Shown here one piece after another: positions 1 to 7,553 of a stretch of DNA of 64,000 bases; position 1 is the first letter of the stretch; each line of letters opens with the position of its first letter. Location of the stretch: assembly GCF_016798245.1 (NCBI RefSeq), contig NZ_JAEUZA010000002.1, forward strand, positions 620,001 to 684,000, read 5' to 3'. Source of the DNA: Alkalicoccobacillus gibsonii. GTDB lineage: Bacteria; Bacillota; Bacilli; Bacillales; Bacillaceae_D. A program made the translations under genes and the position numbers. The notes beneath the pieces are model-generated. The model made no database searches. It was not told where the DNA came from and worked only from the letters and a program-made list of their open reading frames with translations.

Positions 1-220
1 AGGTATAAAAGTTCTTACTATCGTTCCGAAATCTCTTGATAATGGGGGTGATTCTTATTAACGGGACTTTCTGTCTTGCTAATGGACCTTGTTTCTTAAT
101 AGGCATGTCTAGTTTTTTACGTAGATGCTCGTTCTCCTTGCTAAGTGTCTTTTGTTCTTAGTTAAAATTCAATTTTCCTTAATAAATCTTTTGAACTTCT
201 TAGTAATGCTCCTCTCAAGT
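1..220. repeat. Degenerate ~20.5-bp intergenic array (TCTTNNTAA family)
   Basis: The stretch before the first gene carries a recurring TCTT(A/G)NTAA motif. TCTT starts at about 13, 34, 53, 74, 94, 156 and 198, so spacings are 19-21 bp or multiples of that. The copies are degenerate apart from the motif. The same motif and spacing recur at 4568-4725. No gene is visible here. The array probably continues upstream of the window. Confidence 0.6.
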
Positions 221-308
221 CTTGTGTGTAAAAAACGAGAAATCGGGTATATATAAAGTGTATGACCAGTTATTCAACTTCAAAATGAAAGTGATTGGGG
301 CGTGTAAA

Positions 309-728
309 ATGTTTAAGCGAATACTGGTGGCAACGGACGGATCAGTGCATGCTAGAAAAGGGTTAGAAAAAGCAGTAAAAATGGTTGAACCGTATAAGTC
401 TGAGGTTCATATTGATCTTGTGTATTGTGTCGATGTAAAAGATAATTCTCAAATCCTCCGGTATAGTGATAATCGGGAAGCAGACGCGCTCTCCAAACGA
501 ATGGTAGCAGAGAGTATGGATTATCTGCATCATGAGGGGATTTCTTCATCTAGCTTTTATTTACGTGGGGAGCCGGCTCGAATGGTTCTACTTTATTTAA
601 AGGAACATGATTACGACTGTTTAGTTGTCGGAAGTCGTGGCAGAAACGACTTGCAGACGCTTGTACTTGGGAGTGTTAGTCACAAGTTAGCGAAGCATGC
701 AAAGATCCCCGTGCTCATTGCAAGGTAA
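309..728 (+). CDS. Universal stress protein (UspA family)
   Basis: This encodes a 139-residue cytoplasmic UspA-fold protein, the usual single-domain length. It begins MFKRILVATDGS, the typical first beta strand of the family. Near the C-terminus it has the nucleotide-binding signature G-S-R-G-R-(9)-G-S-V-S, as in ATP-binding Usp proteins. An in-frame TTG at 222 and ATG at 285 would add residues without family similarity, so the ATG at 309 is preferred, although the ribosome site ahead of it is weak. It is a single-gene unit closed by a hairpin terminator. The exact stress role cannot be read from the sequence. Confidence 0.9.
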   Translation: MFKRILVATDGSVHARKGLEKAVKMVEPYKSEVHIDLVYCVDVKDNSQILRYSDNREADALSKRMVAESMDYLHHEGISSSSFYLRGEPARMVLLYLKEHDYDCLVVGSRGRNDLQTLVLGSVSHKLAKHAKIPVLIAR

Positions 729-743
729 ATAGGATGAATCAGA

Positions 744-770
744 CCTCGTCTATTAGAAACGAGGTTTTTT
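744..770 (+). terminator. Rho-independent terminator of usp gene
   Basis: Inverted repeat CCTCGT (744-749) and ACGAGG (759-764) is followed by six T residues, 16 bp after the usp stop codon. Confidence 0.85.
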
Positions 771-862
771 GATGTCTAAGAAGTTTTCTGTCATTCTTCA
801 CCATCCTTTCTTGATTACTGGTACAATAAGTAAGAATTAGATAAAGAAAGTACGGTGATCGA

Positions 863-1363
863 TTGAAAGAACGAACGAAGCTATTTATTACAGCAGCGCT
901 TCTATTTGGTGTCATAGGGCTTATTTATTACTCAACCTCCCAGCCTTATTCGAATCAGGATATTAGGCCTACATTAAATAAGCTGCCAATTCACTGGTTA
1001 GAGGATACATTTTTAAACAAAATTTCATTTACATATGGCTATCAGGTTAGAAGCATTGAAGCGAATGGCGTTGCAGGATTCTTAGAATTTTTTATTCGAA
1101 AAGCCTCTCATGTAACAGTGTTCGCACTGGTTGGATTTCTTGCAACTCGGTTACTCGCTTTTTTTGTTCGAGTAAGAGTGGCCGCGCTCATTACCTTCTT
1201 TACGGTGCTGATTTATGCGAGTATTGATGAGACGAGACAATACTTTAGTGCAGAGCGCCAAGGGTTAATTGGAGATGTAGTGATTGATACGGCTGGTGGA
1301 TTAATTGGAATTCTACTCATGGTTTGGTGGTTGTCTAGAAAGAAGAGAACGCGCAGTTCCTAA
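863..1363 (+). CDS. VanZ-like family membrane protein
   Basis: This is a 166-residue protein with an N-terminal membrane segment (about residues 7-24) and three more hydrophobic segments after residue 75. The block R-K-A-S-H-(V) near residue 80, and the S-I-D-E-T-R-Q-(Y)-F and G-D-V-V-I-D-T-A-G-G motifs, are hallmarks of the VanZ-like domain. VanZ gives low-level teicoplanin resistance in enterococci, but most chromosomal homologues in Bacillaceae have no assigned function. The start is TTG at 863 with a short G-rich ribosome site. It forms its own unit with a terminator that overlaps the stop codon. Confidence 0.88.
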   Translation: MKERTKLFITAALLFGVIGLIYYSTSQPYSNQDIRPTLNKLPIHWLEDTFLNKISFTYGYQVRSIEANGVAGFLEFFIRKASHVTVFALVGFLATRLLAFFVRVRVAALITFFTVLIYASIDETRQYFSAERQGLIGDVVIDTAGGLIGILLMVWWLSRKKRTRSS

Positions 1364-1380
1364 ACGGAGCTGTGTTTTTT
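1352..1380 (+). terminator. Terminator overlapping the vanZ-like stop codon
   Basis: CGCAGTTCC (1352-1360) can pair, with G-U wobbles, with GGAGCTGTG (1366-1374), followed by a T run to 1380. The left arm lies inside the coding sequence. Confidence 0.7.
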
Positions 1381-1501
1381 TATATCTTTTTTCCTGAAAG
1401 TGTAAAGAAACACAATGTATGACCGATATAATGGCAGACTGCATATTTTACACAGTAGTTAAAAAATCAAACATTTTGTTTGATCTTTTTTCACATTTTT
1501 C

Positions 1502-1531
1502 CTGACCAAATGCCAATTTCTGTAGTATAAT
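1502..1531 (+). promoter_or_regulatory. Candidate sigma-A promoter for the glucosaminidase gene
   Basis: A perfect TATAAT (1526-1531) is preceded at 17-18 bp by CTGACC/TGACCA as a weak -35. It lies 55 bp upstream of the ATG, which has a strong GGAAGGAG ribosome site. Confidence 0.55.
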
Positions 1532-1586
1532 TGGACTGGTTTTTAAGATATGCATCTTTATTACTAGTAAACGGAAGGAGTTTGAT

Positions 1587-4523
1587 ATGAAAAAGATATT
1601 CAGTTTGTTTGTTGCTTTTTTGCTTGTGTTTAACCTTTTGTCACCATATGCTGCGCTTGCAGAGTCTACTGTTGAAACAAGTGATCCCGACAATTTCGAG
1701 GTGCCGATTGACATTGAAGACGATACATATGAGCTTGATCATGTAAATGCATGCTTGTCGGATATGTTCGATCTGGATGAAATCAAAGAGGAAGATCTTG
1801 AGGATTTTGATCTAGATCAGCTTGAATTGACAGAAGAGGACGTTTTGACTCTTAAAGACTGTCTCACTCTTCTTTTAGAAGAAGAGAAAGCTGCAAACGA
1901 AGAAATGGCGACTGAAGAAGAGGAAGCTGTGACTGAAGAAGAAGCAATAGAAGACGTTGTAACTGAAGAGGAAGAAGATGTTGTGACTGAAGAAGAAGCA
2001 ACAGAGGAAGAAGATGTTGTAACAGAAGAAGAAGCAACAGAGGAAGAAGATGTTGTAGCTGAAGAAGAAGCAACAGAGGAAGAAGACGTTGTAGCTGAAG
2101 AAGAAGCAACAGAGGAAGAAGATGTTGTGACTGAAGAAGAAGCAACAGAGGAAGAAGACGTTGTAACTAAGGAAGAAGCAACAGACGAAAAAGAGATTGT
2201 TCTTGAAGAGCTTGAAGAGAGCCCAATGATGATGTTCTCAATGCGAGTGATGGAAGAACCGGTTAAAAAGTCGACGAGTCGATTGGGTCATCTTTATCGA
2301 AGTGCAACTGTGTATAAAGATTTAGACCAAACAAGCACTTTAAAACTTTCTGACTTACTTGACACGGTCTATTACATTAAGCAACAAGCTACTTATCAAG
2401 GTGAGACTTTCTACTTGATAAGTAAAGAACCAAGTGCTACAAAAGGAACGGTTGGATGGGTGAAGAGCTCTGATATTCGCTCCTATACGCACACAACCAC
2501 CCATAAAAATAAAAGCACGTATTATGTAAATGGCTCAGGTAAGGCCTATACAAAAGCGTCTGGTGGATCAAGAGATGAAGTTTACAGTAACCTTTCCAAT
2601 CAAAAAGGCCAAGAATTTCATGTTCATTTAACTGAAAAAGCAGGAAATGATACATGGTTTCGAGGGACTCTAAATAACAAGACTGTTTGGATAAAGAGTT
2701 CTGATGTTAGTGAAAAAGCTGTCACTGGAAAGAAAACATCTACCAGTAGATTAGGTCATCTGTATCGCAGTGCAACTGTGTACAAAGATCTTGGAAGTTC
2801 AGGTACATTAAAACTATCTAATCTATTAGATACAGTTTACTACATCAAGCAACAAGCGACATATAATGGGGATACTTACTACTTAATTAGTACGCAACCA
2901 AGTTCATCTAAAGGTACAGTAGGCTGGGTGAGAAGTTCTGATATTCGCTCATTTGCCCATTCAACTACAAATAAAAATAAGACTACTCTATATGTAAAAG
3001 GTACAGGTAAAGCCTATACTAAAGCATGGGGTGGATCAAAAGACGAGGTTTATAGTAATCTTTCCAATCATAAAGGTAAGAAGCTAGAAGTAAACTTAAC
3101 TGAAAAAGTAGGAAATGATACGTGGTATCGCGGAACGTTAAATAATCGCACTGTATTTATTAAGAGCAGCGATTTAAACGATAATAAAGTGTCAGACAAG
3201 CAGTCAACCAGTAGATTAGGGCATTTATATCGTAGCGCAACAGTATATAAAGACCTTGGAAACTCTAGTACATTAAAGCTCTCAGATTTGCTAGATACAG
3301 TATATTATATTAAGCAACAAGCTCAATATAATGGAGATACGTACTATCTCATTAGTAAAAATCCTAGCGCTACAAAAGGTACAGTTGGTTGGGTTAAAAG
3401 CTCGGATATTCGTTCATATTCTCATACTACAACTGATAAGAAGAAACACACATTCTACGTAAATGGGACAGGAAAGTCTTATACAAAAGCATGGGGTGGT
3501 TCGAAGGATGTAGTATTTAATTTATCCAACCAGAAAGATAAAGAATTCGTTACCAACTTAACTGAAAAAGTAGGAAACGACACGTGGTATCGAGGTACGT
3601 TAAATGGGAAAACTGCTTGGATTCATGTAAATGATCTTTCAGAAAAACTAGATACTAAATCAAGCTACAACATCACTCTAGACCAAGCAGCCAACATGCA
3701 GTATGGAGCGAATGCACAAACGGATCGCTACTCACAGTATGTGCACAAGGACTACGTGAAGAAAAGTGGTAACACGTACACTGTTAATGCATCTTTACTA
3801 AACGTCCGCAGCGGTCCTGGGACCAACTATCCTGTTGTTGATCAATTGGCTAATGGAAAAAGACTTTCCATCCGTGGGACAAGCGGTAGCTGGTATCAAT
3901 TGTTCTGGGTCGATGCAAAGAAACAAGATATTATCTACTATTTAGACCCGAATAACTTTATAAATGATAAGGTTCAGCAATTCCAATTCCTTGATTTAGC
4001 AAAAACAAGTGGAGCAAGTGAAACGGCTCTTAACAACTACTTACGCGGAAAAGGAATTCTTGCAGGACAAGGGAAGGCATTTATTGATGCTGGACGTACA
4101 CACGGAATCAATGATGTCTACTTATTATCTCACGCGCTACTTGAGACAGGGAATGGCTCGTCCACTCTAGCTAAAGGCGTGAAATACAACGGCGTTACGG
4201 TTTACAACATGTACGGGATTGGTGCAAAAGATAGCTGCCCAATCGAATGTGGTACAAAATACGCGTATGACCAAGGCTGGACAACACCATACAAGTCAAT
4301 CGTTGGTGGAGCAGCGTTCATTGGCAATAGCTATGTGAAATCTGGTCAGAATTCATTATACAAAATGCGTTGGAATCCTGATGCAATGGTTCGAAATGGC
4401 CGTGCCTCGCACCAATATGCAACTGATATTGGCTGGGCTTCTAAGCAAGTTCACAGCATGTACAATCTGTACCAAGGAATCGGTTCTTACACATTGAACC
4501 TAGATATTCCGGTTTATAAATAA
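1587..4523 (+). CDS. Secreted GW-repeat/SH3 endo-beta-N-acetylglucosaminidase (GH73)
   Basis: This 978-residue exported cell-wall hydrolase has four parts. A Sec signal peptide ends at A-L-A near residue 25. A very acidic region (about 30-220) contains a Glu-rich 12-residue repeat. Three near-identical blocks (about 228-385, 385-535 and 535-690) each start S-T-S-R-L-G-H-L-Y and contain two GW/SH3_8-type modules, which in staphylococcal Atl and listerial InlB bind lipoteichoic acid. Then comes an SH3b domain (L-N-V-R-S-G-P-G-T-N) and a C-terminal glucosaminidase domain with S-H-A-L-L-E-T-G-N-G, whose Glu is the expected catalytic acid, as in B. subtilis LytD. It would cut the GlcNAc-MurNAc glycan during wall turnover. 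It is monocistronic. Confidence 0.9.
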   Translation: MKKIFSLFVAFLLVFNLLSPYAALAESTVETSDPDNFEVPIDIEDDTYELDHVNACLSDMFDLDEIKEEDLEDFDLDQLELTEEDVLTLKDCLTLLLEEEKAANEEMATEEEEAVTEEEAIEDVVTEEEEDVVTEEEATEEEDVVTEEEATEEEDVVAEEEATEEEDVVAEEEATEEEDVVTEEEATEEEDVVTKEEATDEKEIVLEELEESPMMMFSMRVMEEPVKKSTSRLGHLYRSATVYKDLDQTSTLKLSDLLDTVYYIKQQATYQGETFYLISKEPSATKGTVGWVKSSDIRSYTHTTTHKNKSTYYVNGSGKAYTKASGGSRDEVYSNLSNQKGQEFHVHLTEKAGNDTWFRGTLNNKTVWIKSSDVSEKAVTGKKTSTSRLGHLYRSATVYKDLGSSGTLKLSNLLDTVYYIKQQATYNGDTYYLISTQPSSSKGTVGWVRSSDIRSFAHSTTNKNKTTLYVKGTGKAYTKAWGGSKDEVYSNLSNHKGKKLEVNLTEKVGNDTWYRGTLNNRTVFIKSSDLNDNKVSDKQSTSRLGHLYRSATVYKDLGNSSTLKLSDLLDTVYYIKQQAQYNGDTYYLISKNPSATKGTVGWVKSSDIRSYSHTTTDKKKHTFYVNGTGKSYTKAWGGSKDVVFNLSNQKDKEFVTNLTEKVGNDTWYRGTLNGKTAWIHVNDLSEKLDTKSSYNITLDQAANMQYGANAQTDRYSQYVHKDYVKKSGNTYTVNASLLNVRSGPGTNYPVVDQLANGKRLSIRGTSGSWYQLFWVDAKKQDIIYYLDPNNFINDKVQQFQFLDLAKTSGASETALNNYLRGKGILAGQGKAFIDAGRTHGINDVYLLSHALLETGNGSSTLAKGVKYNGVTVYNMYGIGAKDSCPIECGTKYAYDQGWTTPYKSIVGGAAFIGNSYVKSGQNSLYKMRWNPDAMVRNGRASHQYATDIGWASKQVHSMYNLYQGIGSYTLNLDIPVYK
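1900..2185 (+). repeat. Coding acidic tandem repeat (36-bp unit)
   Basis: Inside the glucosaminidase gene, a 36-bp unit encoding E-E-E-A-T-E-E-E-D-V-V-T is repeated about six times with few changes. The preceding stretch contains more degenerate copies. Near-identical units suggest recent expansion, so copy number may vary between strains. Confidence 0.85.
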
Positions 4524-4531
4524 GATGGAAG

Positions 4532-4560
4532 CTCCGACTTTGTGGTCGGAGTTTTTTTTA
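4532..4560 (+). terminator. Terminator of glucosaminidase gene
   Basis: CTCCGAC and GTCGGAG form a 7-bp stem with a TTTGTG loop, followed by eight T residues, just after the stop codon. Confidence 0.92.
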
Positions 4561-4567
4561 TGTCGCG

Positions 4568-4725
4568 TCTTGGTAAACAAGTTATTCTTCTTACTAACGG
4601 TGTTTAACACGATGTAAATACGGGCTGGATGGATGTATGATGGGAAACGTTCTTACATACGCTCTAAATCTTCTTATTAAAAGCTCAACTCCTCTTGATA
4701 TGGCTTCCAATCTTCTTACTAACGT
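4568..4725. repeat. Second ~21-bp intergenic array (TCTTNNTAA family)
   Basis: TCTT motifs, mostly TCTTACTAAC-like, start at 4568, 4589, 4651, 4672, 4693 and 4714. Spacings are therefore 21, 62 (three times 20.7), 21, 21 and 21 bp. It belongs to the same family as the array at 1-220. It sits directly after the glucosaminidase terminator and before rmlA. Confidence 0.7.
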
Positions 4726-4786
4726 ACCCCCTGCGCCCAAATTGCATAAGCTACTTCTAACGGATAAGTGTAGGAGGGATTAATTC

Positions 4787-5545
4787 ATGAAAGGTGTCAT
4801 TTTGGCAGGAGGTACGGGTTCGCGGCTGCTTCCGCTGACGGCAACGATTAATAAGCATATGCTGCCAGTGGGGCGTTACCCGATGATTATGCACGGGCTT
4901 GCTAGGCTAAAGGAAGCGGGCATTCTTGATGTATTAGTGATTGTGGGGAAGCGTGATGGAGCGCCGATCCTTGGTTTGCTTGGGAATGGAAAACGGTACG
5001 GGATGAATATAACGTACCGAGTGCAGGAGTCGCCTGGTGGGATTGCGGATGCGCTACGGTTGGCAAAGGGATTTGTCGGGTCTGAGCAGGTGACCGTGTT
5101 GCTTGGGGATAACTTGTTTACTGAGCCAATCGCAAGTGCGGTAAGCCATTTTCAGAGCGAAGAACGGTACGATGCAATGGTCATGTTAAAAAAGGTGGAC
5201 GATCCGGAACGGTTTGGAGTGGCGACGATTGAAGACGGAGTGATGAAAGCGATCGATGAGAAACCTTTGCTGCCTTTATCAAATGACGTAGTAACTGGAC
5301 TCTACCTCTATCATTCTTCTGTTTTTGACATTATTGAGACATTGCTTCCTTCAGCTAGAGGAGAGTTAGAGATTACGGATGTGAACTTGGCTTATCTATC
5401 AAACAATAAGCTAGGGTATCAGTATGTTCAAGGAGAATGGATTGACGCAGGAACTCATGAGTCTCTGGCTCAAGCACATCAGGTGGCTGCACCAATTGAT
5501 CTCGATCCGATCCTGAGTCGAACCTATGAGGTTGTTACAATATGA
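4787..5545 (+). CDS. rmlA: Glucose-1-phosphate thymidylyltransferase (RmlA/SpsI type)
   Basis: This transfers dTMP from dTTP to glucose-1-phosphate, giving dTDP-glucose, the first step of dTDP-deoxysugar synthesis in the cytoplasm. The N-terminus has the nucleotidyltransferase signature L-A-G-G-T-G-S-R-L-L-P-L-T, followed by K-H-M-L-P-V-G-R-Y-P and, near residue 103, the L-L-G-D-N metal/sugar site. At 252 residues it is shorter than enteric RmlA (about 290) and close to B. subtilis SpsI, a spore-coat polysaccharide enzyme. The start ATG has a GTAGGAGGG ribosome site. Its stop overlaps the rmlC start by 4 bp (ATGA), indicating translational coupling. Confidence 0.93.
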   Translation: MKGVILAGGTGSRLLPLTATINKHMLPVGRYPMIMHGLARLKEAGILDVLVIVGKRDGAPILGLLGNGKRYGMNITYRVQESPGGIADALRLAKGFVGSEQVTVLLGDNLFTEPIASAVSHFQSEERYDAMVMLKKVDDPERFGVATIEDGVMKAIDEKPLLPLSNDVVTGLYLYHSSVFDIIETLLPSARGELEITDVNLAYLSNNKLGYQYVQGEWIDAGTHESLAQAHQVAAPIDLDPILSRTYEVVTI

Positions 5546-6096
5546 AGGTGATTGAGCTTGGATTGGAAGGAGTAAAACTAATTCAGCCGACTATTCATCT
5601 GGATAAGCGAGGTTTCTTTTTGGAAAGTTATCAACAGGAAGCGTGGAACAGAGCAGGAATTTCGGTATCTTTTATTCAAGATAATCACTCGTATTCCATT
5701 CAGTCTGGTGTGTTAAGAGGGCTTCATTTTCAAAAAGGTGAAGCCCCGCAGACGAAGCTGATACGGGTTTTAACAGGGGAAATCTACGATGTGGTTGTCG
5801 ATCTCCGTCCAAATTCTTCTACATTTAAAAAATGGATCGCGGTTACATTACGTGCAGAGAGCCATCAGCAATTACTTGTTCCAAAAGGGTTTGCTCATGG
5901 GTTCTGCACACTTTCTCCACATACACAGGTTTTGTATAAGGTGGATCAGCTGTATAATCGAGAAATGGAGCGAGGAGTGAATTGGGCGGACCCTGAGCTG
6001 GGGATAACGTGGCCCAGATCTTCACCGATTCTTTCAGAGAAAGATCAACAGCTGCCAATGCTTTGTGAGGTGTTGAAGGAGGAAGGGATTGTATGA
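5542..6096 (+). CDS. rmlC: dTDP-4-dehydrorhamnose 3,5-epimerase (RmlC)
   Basis: A 184-residue cupin-fold enzyme that epimerises dTDP-4-keto-6-deoxyglucose at C3 and C5. The family motif R-G-L-H-F-Q, carrying the catalytic His (residue 62), is followed by G-E-I-Y-D-V-V-V-D-L-R and P-K-G-F-A-H-G-F, all typical of RmlC. Length is normal. The start codon overlaps the rmlA stop and its own stop overlaps the rmlB start, so the three genes form one tight operon. The order A-C-B is unusual and no rmlD reductase follows. Confidence 0.94.
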   Translation: MKVIELGLEGVKLIQPTIHLDKRGFFLESYQQEAWNRAGISVSFIQDNHSYSIQSGVLRGLHFQKGEAPQTKLIRVLTGEIYDVVVDLRPNSSTFKKWIAVTLRAESHQQLLVPKGFAHGFCTLSPHTQVLYKVDQLYNREMERGVNWADPELGITWPRSSPILSEKDQQLPMLCEVLKEEGIV

Positions 6097-7046
6097 GACT
6101 TTTAGTAACTGGTGGTGCCGGGTTTATTGGCAGTCACTTTATTCGATATATGTTGCGAGAATATCCAAACTATCAAATTGTAAATGTTGACTCATTAACC
6201 TATGCAGGAAATGTAGCGAATCTCGCATCCGTTGCGGATGTAGACGGATATCAATTCATCAAAGCCGATATTCGCGATAAAGGGCAAATGGCGCATATCC
6301 TTTCAAGCAATACTCTTGATGCGGTGGTACATTTTGCCGCTGAGACGCATGTAGATCGAAGTATTGATGCACCTAGCACATTTGTGGAGACGAACGTTCT
6401 TGGCACTCAGAATTTGCTTGAATGTGCACGTGCCCAAGACGTAAAAACCTTTGTACACATCTCGACGGATGAAGTATATGGAACACTTGGGAGCGATGGA
6501 TACTTTACAGAAGAAACCCCTCTCGCACCAAATAGTCCATATGCCTCCAGCAAGGCCAGTGCTGATTTCTTTGTCAGATCGTACTATGAAACGTATGGAA
6601 TGGATACACGGATTACGCGCTGTTCCAACAATTATGGACCGAATCAATATCCGGAAAAATTGATCCCCGTTGTAATTAATCAAGCATTAAAAGGAGAGAA
6701 AATTCCTTTATATGGTGATGGCCAAAACGTTCGCGACTGGCTTCATGTGTATGATCATTGTACGGCCATCGATCGTGTTCTTCATAAAGGTCGTCCCGGT
6801 AGTGTGTACAATATCGGTGCAAGCAATGAATGGAGCAACAAAGATTTAGTTGAAGAAATTCTAACTCTCATGCAGGTTCCATTAAGTCAGATTGAAAGTG
6901 TGCCGGACCGGTTAGGGCATGATTTGAGATATGCAATTGATGCATCGAAGATTAGAGAAGAGCTGGGATGGGAGCCGATTCGCGATTTTAGGGTGGGACT
7001 TCGTGAGACCATTGATTGGTATGTAGATCAAGATGTAAACAAATAA
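6093..7046 (+). CDS. rmlB: dTDP-glucose 4,6-dehydratase (RmlB)
   Basis: This 317-residue short-chain dehydrogenase/reductase-family enzyme converts dTDP-glucose to dTDP-4-keto-6-deoxyglucose using bound NAD. It has the N-terminal Rossmann motif G-G-A-G-F-I-G-S-H, the T-D-E-V-Y-G block with the active-site Asp-Glu pair, and the catalytic Y-A-S-S-K (YxxxK). It is the last gene of the rmlACB operon. Without an RmlD in the window the end product could be dTDP-rhamnose, if rmlD lies elsewhere, or another sugar made from the 4-keto intermediate. Confidence 0.95.
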   Translation: MRLLVTGGAGFIGSHFIRYMLREYPNYQIVNVDSLTYAGNVANLASVADVDGYQFIKADIRDKGQMAHILSSNTLDAVVHFAAETHVDRSIDAPSTFVETNVLGTQNLLECARAQDVKTFVHISTDEVYGTLGSDGYFTEETPLAPNSPYASSKASADFFVRSYYETYGMDTRITRCSNNYGPNQYPEKLIPVVINQALKGEKIPLYGDGQNVRDWLHVYDHCTAIDRVLHKGRPGSVYNIGASNEWSNKDLVEEILTLMQVPLSQIESVPDRLGHDLRYAIDASKIREELGWEPIRDFRVGLRETIDWYVDQDVNK

Positions 7047-7139
7047 TTCACTTCGCAAAAAATCGTGTAAATCCTCCCAAACTTGTTCGAAACATAAAGA
7101 CTTCGGGTATGATGTAAAACAAATAAGGAGGGATTCACG

Positions 7140-7244
7140 ATGGTACAGGAAAGAGGATTTGCCCGTGGATTGTTCTATGGCATTCTCATTAACATTCCAC
7201 TATGGGGCCTCATTATAGGAACAATCGACTGGATTGTTTCATAA
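7140..7244 (+). CDS. 34-residue single-span membrane peptide
   Basis: A short ORF opens with ATG after a near-perfect AAGGAGG ribosome site. It encodes a basic/acidic N-terminal stretch (M-V-Q-E-R-G-F-A-R-G) followed by one hydrophobic segment of about 20 residues containing P-L-W-G, and ends with W-I-V-S. A weak TATGAT at 7108-7113 may serve as its -10. The strong ribosome site and clean membrane span argue that it is translated. I do not recognise the family, so the function is unknown. Confidence 0.6.
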   Translation: MVQERGFARGLFYGILINIPLWGLIIGTIDWIVS

Positions 7245-7257
7245 GAAAAGGTTATTG

Positions 7258-7286
7258 TTTACAAATGATTATCAGTTCGGTAAGAT
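7258..7286 (+). promoter_or_regulatory. Sigma-A promoter for ABC-F leader transcript
   Basis: TTTACA (7258-7263) and TAAGAT (7281-7286) are separated by exactly 17 bp. Transcription would start near 7293, giving a leader of about 260 nt that contains a short ORF and a terminator before the ABC-F gene. Confidence 0.7.
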
Positions 7287-7316
7287 AAAAGAAATGAGTG
7301 ATAGGAGGTGGGTAGT

Positions 7317-7439
7317 ATGAATCGTTCGATTGGGAGTGAGTCTGATTTCTTGGCATTTTTGTTGATTTGTCGGGCTCTTTTTTCCACAACAGTTACGAAA
7401 TTGGATCAGTCTGTCCAATTTACTAAGGTAACTGTATAG
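7317..7439 (+). CDS. Leader peptide upstream of ABC-F gene
   Basis: This 40-codon ORF (M-N-R-S-I-G-S-E ... T-K-V-T-V) has an AGGAGGTGGG ribosome site 5-10 nt upstream and ends 38 bp before a strong terminator hairpin that lies ahead of the ABC-F gene. Position and size fit a regulatory leader peptide of the kind found ahead of antibiotic-inducible ABC-F genes, where a stalled ribosome changes downstream RNA folding. Its ribosome site (AGGTGG, 7306-7311) is complementary to the 3' arm of the terminator (CCACCT, 7498-7503). The peptide itself is not recognised. Confidence 0.6.
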   Translation: MNRSIGSESDFLAFLLICRALFSTTVTKLDQSVQFTKVTV

Positions 7440-7477
7440 GAAATCCCAACGGAAGAGACATATGCCCACAGACGGTG

Positions 7478-7508
7478 AAGGTGGCAGAGACGCTCTGCCA
7501 CCTTTTTT
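7478..7508 (+). terminator. Leader terminator (probable attenuator) before ABC-F gene
   Basis: A perfect 12-bp stem (AAGGTGGCAGAG, 7478-7489; CTCTGCCACCTT, 7493-7504) with a 3-nt loop runs into a T tract. It lies between the leader ORF and the ABC-F start (7554), inside the transcript from the 7258-7286 promoter. Read-through must therefore be regulated or partial for the ABC-F gene to be expressed from that promoter. Confidence 0.85.
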
Positions 7509-7553
7509 GGTATGCACAATTGTCTCTTTCTCAAATGAGAAGGAGAGAACGAA

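Noticed and set aside
1864-2145. Leucine-rich open frame antisense to the glucosaminidase gene
   Set aside because: It is the complement of the GAA/GAG-rich acidic repeat; the plus-strand gene fully explains the region.
7046-7140. Riboswitch between rmlB and the small membrane peptide gene
   Set aside because: The gap is under 100 bp, with no recognisable aptamer motif or terminator.
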